21,586 bases of DNA. It comes from an uncultured Alistipes sp. Lineage in GTDB: Bacteria > Bacteroidota > Bacteroidia > Bacteroidales > Rikenellaceae. This document shows positions 14,226 through 21,472 of this stretch, one piece after another. The notes beneath the pieces are model-generated. The model saw only the letters and a program-made list of their open reading frames with translations. It did not search any database and was not told the DNA's origin. How positions within the stretch are numbered: the stretch's first letter is position 1; every line of letters starts with the position of its first letter. The stretch is taken from contig CAJUIE010000015.1 in assembly GCA_910586375.1 (NCBI GenBank), positions 1 through 21,586 of the forward strand, read 5' to 3'. Both the position numbers and the translations under genes were made by a program.

Positions 14226-16418
14226 ATGACACAATTCGATTCGACCCTGTTGCACGATAAGCTGAAAACCTGTTTCGGCTTCTCCTCGTTCAAGGGGAAT
14301 CAGGAGGCAGTGATCCGCAACGTGCTGGATGGCAACGATACGTTCGTGCTGATGCCTACCGGTGGCGGTAAGTCGCTCTGTTACCAGTTGCCCGCTTTGT
14401 TGATGGAGGGGGTGGCTATTGTCATATCGCCCCTGATCGCACTGATGAAGAACCAGGTCGACGCGATGCGGACTTTCGCTGCTGAGCCGGGTATCGCCCA
14501 TTTTCTTAATTCGTCGCTTAACAAGACCGCCGTGCAGCAGGTGCGTGCTGACGTCCTGGCGGGCAAGACCAAGCTGCTCTATTTCGCCCCGGAGTCGCTC
14601 ACCAAGGAGGATAATGTGGCGTTTCTGCGCAAGATCAAGATTTCGTTCTACGCCATTGACGAAGCGCACTGCATTTCGGAATGGGGACACGATTTCCGAC
14701 CGGAGTATCGTCGTATCCGACCGATCATCAACGAAATAGGTAATGCCCCATTGATCGCCCTTACGGCTACGGCCACGCCCAAAGTGCAGATGGACATCCA
14801 GAAGAACCTGGGCATGTCCGACGCTGCGGTCTTCAAGTCGTCATTCAACCGGGCCAACCTCTACTATGAAATTCGTCCCAAGCATGATGTCGACCGCGAG
14901 ATCATCCGCTTCATCAAGCAGAATGAGGGCAAGAGCGGCATTATCTACTGCCTGAGCCGCAAAAAGGTTGAGGAGCTTACGGAGCTGCTTGTCGCCAACG
15001 GCATCAAGGCCCGGGCCTATCATGCCGGTATGGATGCCGCAACGCGGGCTGACAATCAGGATGACTTCCTCATGGAGCGTGTCGACGTTATCGTCGCAAC
15101 GATTGCTTTCGGTATGGGTATCGACAAGCCCGATGTGCGCTATGTCATCCATTATGACATTCCCAAATCGCTGGAAGGTTACTATCAGGAGACGGGGCGT
15201 GCGGGACGCGACGGTGGTGAGGGCCACTGCCTCACGTTCTATAGTTATAAGGATATCCAGAAGCTGGAGAAGTTCATGCAGGGCAAGCCCATTGCAGAGC
15301 AGGAGATCGGAAAGTTGCTGCTCCTGGAGACGGTCTCTTACGCTGAGAGTTCGATGTGCCGCCGCAAGACGCTGCTTCACTACTTCGGTGAAGAGTATAC
15401 CGGGGAGAATTGTGGCAACTGCGATAACTGCCGCCATCCGCGGCCGCAGATCGACGCCCGTGCGGCACTTATAATGGTACTGGAGGCGTTGCGCGACATC
15501 GGCGATAAGTTTAAGATCGACTACCTGGTGGCTGTGCTCACCGGCAAGAATACGGCCTTGATCAAGAGCTACGGACATAACAAGTCCAGGTGGTTCGGTG
15601 CGGGGAGTGAACATGATGCCCGGTTCTGGGGGGCGGTTGTCCGTCAGGCGTTGATCCTCGGGCTCATCGACAAGAATATCGAGAACTACGGCCTTATTTC
15701 GATTAATGCCCGAGGCGAGAACTATATCCGTATGCCGTTCCCTGTCTCTGTGACCCTCGATCATGATTATGACGAGGAGGAGCGTGAGGCCGAGGCTGTG
15801 GTTCCCGTAGGACGGGGCGGGGCGGCCGATGAGGAGCTCTTCGCGATGCTTAAGGACCTCTGCAAGAAGGTGGCCAGGCAGCACGATCTGCCGCCGTTTG
15901 TCATCTTTCAGGATCCTTCGCTCGAAGATATGGCTGTGCAGTATCCCATAACGCTCGAGGAGATGCAGAACATCACGGGTGTAGGTGTGGGAAAGGCCCG
16001 CAAGTTCGGTGCGGAGTTCGTTGCGCTGATCAAGGCCTATGTCGAGGAGAAGGAGATCATCCGCCCCCAGGACATGGTTGTCAAGGGGGTGGCCAGCAAG
16101 TCGGGCAACAAGATATTCATCATCCAGGCCATCGACCGCAAGATGGATTTCGAGGATATAGCCCGGGCCAAGGACCTCGACTTCGACGAGCTGCTGACTG
16201 AGATCGAAGGAATCGTCAATTCGGGTACCAAGCTCGACATATCTTACTACCTGAAGGAGTTCATGGACGAAGATAAGGCTGAGGATATTTACCTCTACTT
16301 CAAGGAGGATGCACAGAGCGATTCGCTCGATGCGGCTGTCGAAGAGCTGGGGGCCGATTATACCGAAGAGGAGATACGTCTTGTGCGTATCAAATTCATG
16401 TGCGACGAGGGAAACTAA
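14226..16418 (+). CDS. recQ: ATP-dependent DNA helicase RecQ
   Basis: The product is 730 residues from the ATG at 14226. The frame extends upstream to 14124, but MTQFDSTLLHDKLKTCFGFS is the usual N-terminus, and the extension would overlap the promoter region. Motifs are Walker A MPTGGGKS (43-50), DEAH box YAIDEAHC (142-149), TATATPKV, and motif VI ETGRAGRDGG. The zinc-binding RQC part has MCRRKT followed by ENCGNCDNC (about residues 376-402). A winged-helix RQC domain follows, then an HRDC domain at about 552-605 (PSLEDMAVQYPITLEEMQNI). A further ~120-residue acidic helical tail resembles the HTH-like C-terminus of Bacteroidetes RecQ1. It unwinds DNA 3' to 5' in recombination and repair. It heads an operon with two small membrane proteins and rsmA. 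Confidence 0.96.
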   Translation: MTQFDSTLLHDKLKTCFGFSSFKGNQEAVIRNVLDGNDTFVLMPTGGGKSLCYQLPALLMEGVAIVISPLIALMKNQVDAMRTFAAEPGIAHFLNSSLNKTAVQQVRADVLAGKTKLLYFAPESLTKEDNVAFLRKIKISFYAIDEAHCISEWGHDFRPEYRRIRPIINEIGNAPLIALTATATPKVQMDIQKNLGMSDAAVFKSSFNRANLYYEIRPKHDVDREIIRFIKQNEGKSGIIYCLSRKKVEELTELLVANGIKARAYHAGMDAATRADNQDDFLMERVDVIVATIAFGMGIDKPDVRYVIHYDIPKSLEGYYQETGRAGRDGGEGHCLTFYSYKDIQKLEKFMQGKPIAEQEIGKLLLLETVSYAESSMCRRKTLLHYFGEEYTGENCGNCDNCRHPRPQIDARAALIMVLEALRDIGDKFKIDYLVAVLTGKNTALIKSYGHNKSRWFGAGSEHDARFWGAVVRQALILGLIDKNIENYGLISINARGENYIRMPFPVSVTLDHDYDEEEREAEAVVPVGRGGAADEELFAMLKDLCKKVARQHDLPPFVIFQDPSLEDMAVQYPITLEEMQNITGVGVGKARKFGAEFVALIKAYVEEKEIIRPQDMVVKGVASKSGNKIFIIQAIDRKMDFEDIARAKDLDFDELLTEIEGIVNSGTKLDISYYLKEFMDEDKAEDIYLYFKEDAQSDSLDAAVEELGADYTEEEIRLVRIKFMCDEGN

Positions 16419-16431
16419 TTGAGGATAGCCT

Positions 16432-16656
16432 ATGAACAGAAAGACTTTGGCACTGGCACTGGTATTTTTTACCGTTACGCTCGTGTGGTTGGGTTACAAC
16501 CTCTATTGGAGGTTTTCGCGGCCCGCCTATGTTTGTGGTATGGACATCATGATTGCCGGCCTTTTCGTTCTGGCTGCAGGCGGCATGACGCTTCACGAGC
16601 TGCGCAAAAAGAAACGCGTCCATCTGGATGAGGCCAATAAACACCAGATTCCGTAG
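16432..16656 (+). CDS. Small two-helix membrane protein, function unknown
   Basis: The product is 74 residues. Two hydrophobic stretches (about 5-24, LALALVFFTVTLVWLGYNLY, and about 37-54, GMDIMIAGLFVLAAGGMTLH) flank a short loop containing WRFSRPAYVC, and the C-terminus is strongly charged (LRKKKRVHLDEANKHQ). This predicts an inner-membrane protein with both ends in the cytoplasm by the positive-inside rule. It starts 13 bases after the recQ stop, and the next gene starts 2 bases after its own stop, so it is clearly part of the operon. I do not recognise a named family. Its position, codon use and the coherent membrane pattern support a real gene. Confidence 0.75.
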   Translation: MNRKTLALALVFFTVTLVWLGYNLYWRFSRPAYVCGMDIMIAGLFVLAAGGMTLHELRKKKRVHLDEANKHQIP

Positions 16657-16658
16657 GC

Positions 16659-16889
16659 ATGAACCGAACCTCTCTTTTCCAGGCTGTGCGCCTGGTGGCA
16701 ATGATTGCAGCTATCGCAGGTATTATTTACGCTGTGGAGTACATGCAAGGGGGCATAGCCCTCTGGTTCTGGGTGGCATTGCTGGGGTGTGGTTTCGTCG
16801 GGTTGCTCTGGTCGTTCCGCATTACCCGGCGGCGTAGTGCCGGTGGGGGACGGAAGACAACGGTCCACACCAAAAAGAGGCGTCGATGA
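16659..16889 (+). CDS. Small two-helix membrane protein with a basic tail, function unknown
   Basis: The product is 76 residues. Hydrophobic segments at about 9-28 (AVRLVAMIAAIAGIIYAVEY) and about 34-53 (ALWFWVALLGCGFVGLLWSF) are followed by a very basic tail (RITRRRSAGGGRKTTVHTKK, then Arg3). The layout resembles the preceding 74-residue protein (both begin MNR, two helices, positive C-terminus), although sequence similarity is weak. The tail could stay in the cytoplasm and bind RNA, nucleoid or acidic lipid (speculative). Its stop codon overlaps the rsmA start as ATGA, so the two are likely coupled in translation. Confidence 0.75.
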   Translation: MNRTSLFQAVRLVAMIAAIAGIIYAVEYMQGGIALWFWVALLGCGFVGLLWSFRITRRRSAGGGRKTTVHTKKRRR

Positions 16890-17671
16890 CCGAAGTAAGA
16901 GCTAAAAAGGCCTTGGGTCAGCATTTTCTGGTTGACCTTAATATTGCACGCAAGATTTGTGAGGCTCTGTCGGCCGATGGGGTTGGAGCTCCGGCACCGG
17001 TTCTGGAAGTCGGGTGTGGGATGGGCGTGCTTACGCAATTTCTTCTGCGGCGTGACGACATTGTGCTGTGGGGTGCTGAGATCGACACGGAGAGCATCGA
17101 TTACCTGCACGCGCATTTTCCCGCATTTGCCCCACGACTGTGGGCCGGTGATTTTCTGAAGATGGATCTGCATGCAGCCTTTCCGCAGGGCGTGCGGATT
17201 ATCGGGAACTTCCCTTATAATATTTCGTCTCAGATTTTTTTCAAGGTTCTTGAAAATCGCGACCTTGTGCCCGAATGTGTCGGCATGATTCAGAAAGAGG
17301 TCGCCGTGCGCATCGCCGAGCCTCCCGGTTCGAAGGAGTATGGCATTCTTTCGGTGCTTTTGCAGGCGTGGTACGACATCGAGTACCTTTTCACGGTGGG
17401 GGAGAAGGTCTTCAATCCACCGCCCAAGGTCAAGTCGGCGGTTATTCGCCTGCGACGCAACGATGTCGTGCAGCTTGCCTGCGACGAAAAACTCTTCGTG
17501 CGGGTCGTCAAAGCCTCGTTCGGGCAGCGGCGCAAGATGATCCGTAACTCTTTGCGGGCTGCTTTCGGCGATTTCGGGGGAGCTGAACATCCATTTTTTG
17601 CCCGGCGTGCCGAGCAGCTCTCTGTTGCTGAATTTGTAGAACTCACGACTTGGGTCGCCGCCCATTTGTAG
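16886..17671 (+). CDS. rsmA: 16S rRNA (adenine1518-N6/adenine1519-N6)-dimethyltransferase
   Basis: The product is 261 residues (KsgA family). RAKKALGQHFLVDLNIARKI (5-24) carries the family GQHFL motif, VLEVGCGMGVLTQFLL (39-54) is the SAM-binding site, GNFPYNISSQIFF (107-119) holds the catalytic NFPY motif, and the C-terminal domain has FNPPPKVKSAVIRLRR and KASFGQRRKMIRNSLRAAF. It dimethylates two adjacent adenines near the 3' end of 16S rRNA during small-subunit maturation in the cytoplasm. The length matches the family. It is the last gene of the recQ operon; downstream lies palindromic convergent intergenic DNA rather than a simple terminator. Confidence 0.96.
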   Translation: MTEVRAKKALGQHFLVDLNIARKICEALSADGVGAPAPVLEVGCGMGVLTQFLLRRDDIVLWGAEIDTESIDYLHAHFPAFAPRLWAGDFLKMDLHAAFPQGVRIIGNFPYNISSQIFFKVLENRDLVPECVGMIQKEVAVRIAEPPGSKEYGILSVLLQAWYDIEYLFTVGEKVFNPPPKVKSAVIRLRRNDVVQLACDEKLFVRVVKASFGQRRKMIRNSLRAAFGDFGGAEHPFFARRAEQLSVAEFVELTTWVAAHL

Positions 17672-17732
17672 CCCCACCCCTCCTGTCCTCCTGAGCTTTA
17701 GCGAAGGATTTGTATGGTAGCTGTTTTGCGGG

Positions 17733-17797
17733 CCGTAGCCAGCGGAGCGAGCCCGACGGAGTCGGAAGCAGCGAGCCTCCGCGTGGCGGGGCTACGG
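17733..17797. repeat. Nested palindrome (REP-like)
   Basis: Three concentric inverted repeats are present: CCGTAGCC/GGCTACGG (17733-17740 and 17790-17797), GCGGAG/CTCCGC (17742-17747 and 17777-17782), and CCGAC-GGA-GTCGG (17753-17765). A direct repeat GCGAGCC (17747-17753, 17771-17777) is built in. Confidence 0.7.
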
Positions 17798-17802
17798 CTC
17801 GC

Positions 17803-17818
17803 CCGGCCCGAAGGCCGG
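17803..17818. repeat. GC-rich hairpin
   Basis: CCGGCC-CGAA-GGCCGG is a perfect 6-base-pair stem with a four-base loop, five bases after the nested palindrome. No T run follows on either strand, so it is not a standard terminator, though it may help end the convergent transcripts. Confidence 0.6.
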
Positions 17819-17897
17819 AAGTTAGCGGTTGTTCGCACCTTGCCCCCGGTATAGACGTCCCGCCTTTTTTCTTTGTTCCGTCTACCCCCTCCCTCTC

Positions 17898-18095
17898 TTA
17901 TTCCTGCACGCAGCGAACGGGGAAACCGCCTGTACGGTTGTCGTTGTTTTCAGGGCTTATGGTGGAACTATCGAAGCCCAGGCGCGACCCGTGCACGTCC
18001 GACGCCGAGTAAGGCGAACTGCTCCAGACGTAACCGATTGTGCCTACATTGCCCAGGCCGCCGGAACTGCTGTAGCGGCAACCCGAAGCGGGGTA
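17898..18095 (-). pseudogene. FISUMP-type C-terminal variable cassette 2 (gene fragment without a gene body)
   Basis: Translated on the minus strand this reads Y-P-A-S-G-C-R, then YSSSGGLGNVGTIGYVWSSS, then PYSASDVHGSRLGFDSS, then TISPENNDNRTGGFPVRCVQ, then E and a TAA stop at 17898-17900. It is the intact C-terminal end of a FISUMP-like Bacteroidetes surface protein. Similarity begins only about 10 bases after the TAA of the DUF4886 gene (18104-18106), in a different frame, and no start codon or upstream domain exists. Homology to cassette 1 covers 63 codons without gaps (151 of 189 bases identical by my count). The last 20 bases before the CAG codon are identical in both. As in cassette 1, it would be transcribed only as the 3' tail of the gene before it. 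It may be a remnant, a silent donor, or a retroelement variable region. Confidence 0.75.
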
Positions 18096-18103
18096 GAAGT
18101 CGG

Positions 18104-18919
18104 TTATTTTTTGCTTTTTCGTCGTACGACCCGGGCGACTTCCTGGCGGATGAGGCAGGCGTCTTGCTCCGCGATATCATGAGGGCGGTATGTGCGTTTG
18201 GTCGGGTTTTGTCCCGTCAGCACGGCCAGCCAGGTGCACGCTGCCGCATAGCATCCTGCCGCATTGAGGTGGTAGCCGTCGCTGCAGAAGTTGTCTCCCA
18301 TGCGTGTGGCACGCAGTCGCTGAATCGCTTCGCCGCATGGTATTATGAAGCGGAGGGTGTCGTGCCAGCGAACGGCATCTACCGAGGTCCAGCGAATAGC
18401 TTGATACATGATCTGCTGGTCGTAGGCATATCGGGCGAAGCCTTCGTGGGTCGAATTTCGGGCGTAGGCCCAAGTCTGGTGAAACCCGAATTTCACGTTT
18501 GGATTGGTGGCTACAGAGCTGACATACTCAATCAAATGGGTAAGTGCCGGTTCGTAGCTCTCGGGCAGGCCCGAGTCGTGGCTTGCCTGCTGGAAGGTGA
18601 TACAGTCCCAGGCTTCGTCGAGCAGGCAGTCGTGGAGTGAGCAGCCGGGTCTGACCGTCCTCACTCCGGCCACGATCTTGCGGTACTCTATTTTGTGGTC
18701 ATCGTTTTCGACCTCACGCCAGTGGGCCGCAAGGCTTTGGCCCGGGCGGTAGCAGTTGCCAATGATGAGCGTATCGCCTCCTTCGAGGGCCAGTTCGTAG
18801 AGGTTCTGCTCTACAGCATTGACCGAAAAACTGTTGCCTATGGCTAAGATACGGATCGTGCGGCCCGGGGCCGGGACGGTTGCTGTCAGTAGGAGCAGCG
18901 CGAAAATAAATCGTTTCAT
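18104..18919 (-). CDS. DUF4886 domain protein (SGNH hydrolase-like), secreted
   Basis: The product is 271 residues with a signal peptide (MKRFIFALLLLTATVPAPGR). The domain starts with ILAIGNSFSVNAVEQNLYEL (24-43), an SGNH block I in which Ser30 of GNSFS would be the nucleophile, and ends with SDGYHLNAAG (213-222), giving Asp214 and His217. These three residues fit a serine esterase or acetylesterase. DUF4886 proteins are common in Bacteroidetes carbohydrate loci, but the substrate is unknown. It starts 26 bases after the second M16 gene and is likely the third gene of that operon. The C-terminus is basic (ARVVRRKSKK). The stop codon is followed almost at once by FISUMP cassette 2. Confidence 0.88.
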   Translation of the reverse strand: MKRFIFALLLLTATVPAPGRTIRILAIGNSFSVNAVEQNLYELALEGGDTLIIGNCYRPGQSLAAHWREVENDDHKIEYRKIVAGVRTVRPGCSLHDCLLDEAWDCITFQQASHDSGLPESYEPALTHLIEYVSSVATNPNVKFGFHQTWAYARNSTHEGFARYAYDQQIMYQAIRWTSVDAVRWHDTLRFIIPCGEAIQRLRATRMGDNFCSDGYHLNAAGCYAAACTWLAVLTGQNPTKRTYRPHDIAEQDACLIRQEVARVVRRKSKK

Positions 18920-18945
18920 AGGGAGGGTGTGGGTTTGGTTGGTTT

Positions 18946-20202
18946 TCAGAGGGCGCCGACCACGACTGTCACCAAATCTTCGTGGGCTAAGTAGCGTTGT
19001 GCTAACTGTTGTATATCGCTCGGTGTCAGGGCTTCGATGTGGCGCAGGTTCTTGCTGACGACGGTGTTGTCTTCGTTGCAGAGAATGTTTTCGATCGTCA
19101 CGTCGGCGATGCCGAATGGCCCGTCGAGAATACGCAGCATCTCGCCCGCCATGATTCGCTTGACGAGTGCCAGTTCTTCGTCGGGCATCAGCTCGGTGCG
19201 GAGGCGTTCGATCTCGGCGTAGATTTCGGCCAGCGCCTGGTTTGTTGCCTCGGCACCCACCTGGGTTGCTATGGCTAAATAGCCGGCTTGCTCGAAGTTG
19301 ACCATCGCCGCCACAACGCCGTATGTGTAGCCATGTATCTCACGCAGGTTACGCATCAGGCGAGAACCGAAATAGCCGCCCAGCACTGCGGCGACGACCT
19401 GCATCCCTACGAAATCGGGATGCCGGCGGTCGAAGAGCAGCCGTCCGACACGCAGGGCAGACTGTACGGCTCCCGGATGGGCGATGCGCTCTTCGTGGCG
19501 GATTGTAGGGGTGGGAAATTGAGGCGCAGCTGCTGTGCCGTGGGGCAGTGCTTCGGCAATGGCGGCAATGGCGCGGCGCTCGTCATCGCCTATGCGGCCG
19601 CTGCATACGACAAAACAGTTTTCGGCAGTGTAACGGGTCCGGTAGAACGCTTCGATTTGCTCGCGGGTGAGGGTGTCGTAGAGCTTCTCGTCGAACGAAG
19701 TGCCATAGGGGTGTGAAGGGCCGAACAGCGCCCGGGCAAAGGCTTCGCGGGCCTTGACTTCGACTCTCTGTCGTTCGATTTTCAGTCGTTGCTGCCGCTT
19801 GGTGCAGTAGGTGAGGAGCTCCTCTTCCGGGAAAATGGGTCGCAGAAGAATCTCTTCGGCTACCTCCAGCGTCTGGCGGTAGAACTTCGAGAGGGTCGCG
19901 AAGCTGATATAGGCGTGGTCGCGATCGAGGTTGACATCGAACCACGATCCGTAGTAGTCGAGCCGTTCGGCTATTTCGTGGGCTGTGAGGCGTTGCGACC
20001 CCTCGGCCAGAAGGTTGGCCGTAGCCGAGGCGCTGAAGGGCACCTGCTGGGCAGTCGAGCCGGCACGGAATACGAATGTGATGCGCAGCACCTCGAAATC
20101 GTCGGTCGGCAGCGTGTAGAGCCTCACGCCGTTGGCGAGGGTCTGAAGATGGGCGGTCTGAACCTCCAGCTCGGAAGGCAGGGGCAGGGCAGGTTGTATC
20201 AT
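18946..20202 (-). CDS. M16 family peptidase-like protein, non-catalytic subunit
   Basis: The product is 418 residues from the ATG at 20202, which overlaps the TGA of the catalytic partner gene as ATGA. The frame extends to 20232, but that part lies inside the neighbour. The fold is recognisable (NGVRLYTLPTDDFEVLRITF, then VFRAGST), yet where active members have HxxEH this protein reads SATANLLAEGSQRLTAHEIA, so the zinc site is missing. It keeps the C-terminal Arg/Tyr-type segment NLREIHGYTYGVVAAM, which in M16B peptidases belongs to the inactive half of the active-site chamber. It should pair with the upstream gene product as a heterodimer that degrades peptides. No signal peptide is obvious, suggesting a cytoplasmic location. 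Confidence 0.92.
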   Translation of the reverse strand: MIQPALPLPSELEVQTAHLQTLANGVRLYTLPTDDFEVLRITFVFRAGSTAQQVPFSASATANLLAEGSQRLTAHEIAERLDYYGSWFDVNLDRDHAYISFATLSKFYRQTLEVAEEILLRPIFPEEELLTYCTKRQQRLKIERQRVEVKAREAFARALFGPSHPYGTSFDEKLYDTLTREQIEAFYRTRYTAENCFVVCSGRIGDDERRAIAAIAEALPHGTAAAPQFPTPTIRHEERIAHPGAVQSALRVGRLLFDRRHPDFVGMQVVAAVLGGYFGSRLMRNLREIHGYTYGVVAAMVNFEQAGYLAIATQVGAEATNQALAEIYAEIERLRTELMPDEELALVKRIMAGEMLRILDGPFGIADVTIENILCNEDNTVVSKNLRHIEALTPSDIQQLAQRYLAHEDLVTVVVGAL

Positions 20203-21434
20203 TTGGCTTTGTAAATCAGGGTGGAACTGCATTCGGGACGGAAGGTTGCGCGGCTGAAGGCCAGTACGTCGTCGGCCGTGATGGCGTTGTAAAGCGCAGT
20301 TTCGCGGTTCGTCAGGTCGGGATCGCCCAGCATTTCGTAAAAACCGAGGTTCATGGCTTTGTTCATCACGTTGAGCTCGCCGAAGTGGGTATTGGCGTCG
20401 AACTTGTTCTTCACTTTCTGCAATTCGTAGTCCGTGGCCGGAACGGTCTGGAGCGTCTCGATTTCGGTGCGGAAAGCCTCTTCGGCCGCTTCGGGGGGAA
20501 CATCGGGCAGCAGTTGTCCCGTGAAGACCACCAGCCCCGGGTCGATGTCGCCCGTGACGTAGGCGTTAACCGATGAGAAAAGTTTCTGCTGCTTGACCAG
20601 ATGTTGGTAGAGCCGCGACGAATCGCCGCCCGAGAGAAGGTCGGTGACCAGATCGGCCGTGTAAAACTCCGGGGATGTGCGACTGCCCATGCGGTAGGCC
20701 ACTGAAATCGCGGTGGCCGGAACATCACGCTCTGCTTCCTGACGCCGGGCTTCGGTCTGAGGCGGTTCAGGCGGCAGGGGGTGTTGTGTTGTGGGATGAT
20801 CGGGGATGTTGCCGAACCACTTTTCGGCCAGGTCGAACATCCGTTCCTCCTCGATGTCGGCCGAGATCGAGAGGATGGCGTTCGACGGATGGTAGTGCGT
20901 GCGGTAGAAGTTTTCTACATCGTCGATTGTCGCCTGGGCTATATGGTCGGGCGTCAGGCCGATCGTCGCCCAGCGGTAGGGGTGGACCTTGTAGGCCAGA
21001 GCGCGCAGCAACATCGTCTGGTCGCCATAGGGCTGGTTGAGGTAGCGCTGGCGGTACTCTTCGATAACCACCTTTTTCTCGGCTTCGAGCTTTGCGGGGG
21101 TGATGTCGAGGCCCGTCATGCGGTCGCTTTCGAGCCACAGCGCCGTTTCGATATTGACGGCCGGCAGGGTGATGTAGAAGTCGGTGTAATCGTTGTTGGT
21201 GAAGGCGTTGTTGTCGCCCGAAGCCATCTGCACCGGAAGATCGAAGTCGGGAATCTGGCGTGTGCCGCGGAACATAAGGTGTTCGAACAGATGCGCAAAA
21301 CCCGTGCGTGCAGGGTCTTCGTTGCGGGCGCCAACCTTATAAAGGATATTTACGGCGGCCAGCTTCGAGATGCGGTCGCGATTGACCAGGACGGTCAGTC
21401 CATTCGTAAGTGTTTTCTTGCTGTAAGGAATCAT
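20199..21434 (-). CDS. M16 family zinc metallopeptidase, catalytic subunit
   Basis: The product is 411 residues from the ATG at 21434 (MIPYSKKTLTNGLTVLVNRD). A TTG three codons upstream (21443) is possible but falls inside the promoter -7 box, so the ATG is preferred. The inverted zinc motif is HLFEH (His48, Glu51, His52) within RTGFAHLFEHLMFRGTRQIP. The third ligand is Glu125 or Glu126 in KKVVIEEYRQRY. The C-terminal half contains TDLLSGGDSSRLYQHLV, typical of M16B. It likely forms a chamber with the non-catalytic product encoded next to it, with which it overlaps by four bases. No signal peptide is seen. Its promoter lies in a dispersed fold-back repeat, and the transcript may have almost no leader. 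Confidence 0.94.
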   Translation of the reverse strand: MIPYSKKTLTNGLTVLVNRDRISKLAAVNILYKVGARNEDPARTGFAHLFEHLMFRGTRQIPDFDLPVQMASGDNNAFTNNDYTDFYITLPAVNIETALWLESDRMTGLDITPAKLEAEKKVVIEEYRQRYLNQPYGDQTMLLRALAYKVHPYRWATIGLTPDHIAQATIDDVENFYRTHYHPSNAILSISADIEEERMFDLAEKWFGNIPDHPTTQHPLPPEPPQTEARRQEAERDVPATAISVAYRMGSRTSPEFYTADLVTDLLSGGDSSRLYQHLVKQQKLFSSVNAYVTGDIDPGLVVFTGQLLPDVPPEAAEEAFRTEIETLQTVPATDYELQKVKNKFDANTHFGELNVMNKAMNLGFYEMLGDPDLTNRETALYNAITADDVLAFSRATFRPECSSTLIYKAK

Positions 21435-21440
21435 ATCGGA

Positions 21441-21472
21441 CAAAGATACGATTAAGCCGAGAGCAAAGCAAA
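21441..21472 (-). promoter_or_regulatory. Promoter of the M16 operon inside a fold-back repeat
   Basis: On the minus strand TTTG (21472-21469), 20 bases, then TATCTTTG (21448-21441) gives a textbook Bacteroidetes promoter. The -33 box overlaps a small palindrome (GCAAAT-TT-ATTTGC, 21468-21481), which could double as an operator. The ATG at 21434 is only six bases beyond the -7 box. Confidence 0.75.

Larger units (their letters stand above)
17672..17897. other. Convergent intergenic region with palindromes, no gene
   Basis: The open frames here lack family features and are broken by repeats. The stretch contains a TGTCCTCCTGAGC motif with GCGAAGGAT near 17684-17709 (related to one on the opposite strand near 3844-3855), a nested palindrome (17733-17797), a GC hairpin (17803-17818) and, from about 17880, a segment shared with the flank of cassette 1. 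It separates rsmA (plus) from the cassette and DUF4886 gene (minus). Confidence 0.6.

Noticed and set aside
14841..15884. A 347-codon open frame on the minus strand opposite recQ
   Set aside because: The plus strand encodes conserved helicase motifs here; the antisense product has no recognisable features.
17803..17880. A standard rho-independent terminator for rsmA
   Set aside because: The GC hairpin at 17803-17818 lacks a following T run, and the T run near 17864-17870 has no adjacent stem.
17898..18095. Cassette 2 as the A-rich template repeat of a retroelement
   Set aside because: It has a run with AAC codons near its 3' end, but most variable codons are not AAC and it ends in a normal stop. 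No reverse transcriptase frame is present in the window. It looks like a variable region, not a template.
17710..18182. Several overlapping plus-strand frames in the convergent intergenic region
   Set aside because: They run through palindromes and the antisense of cassette 2, and their products are low-complexity.
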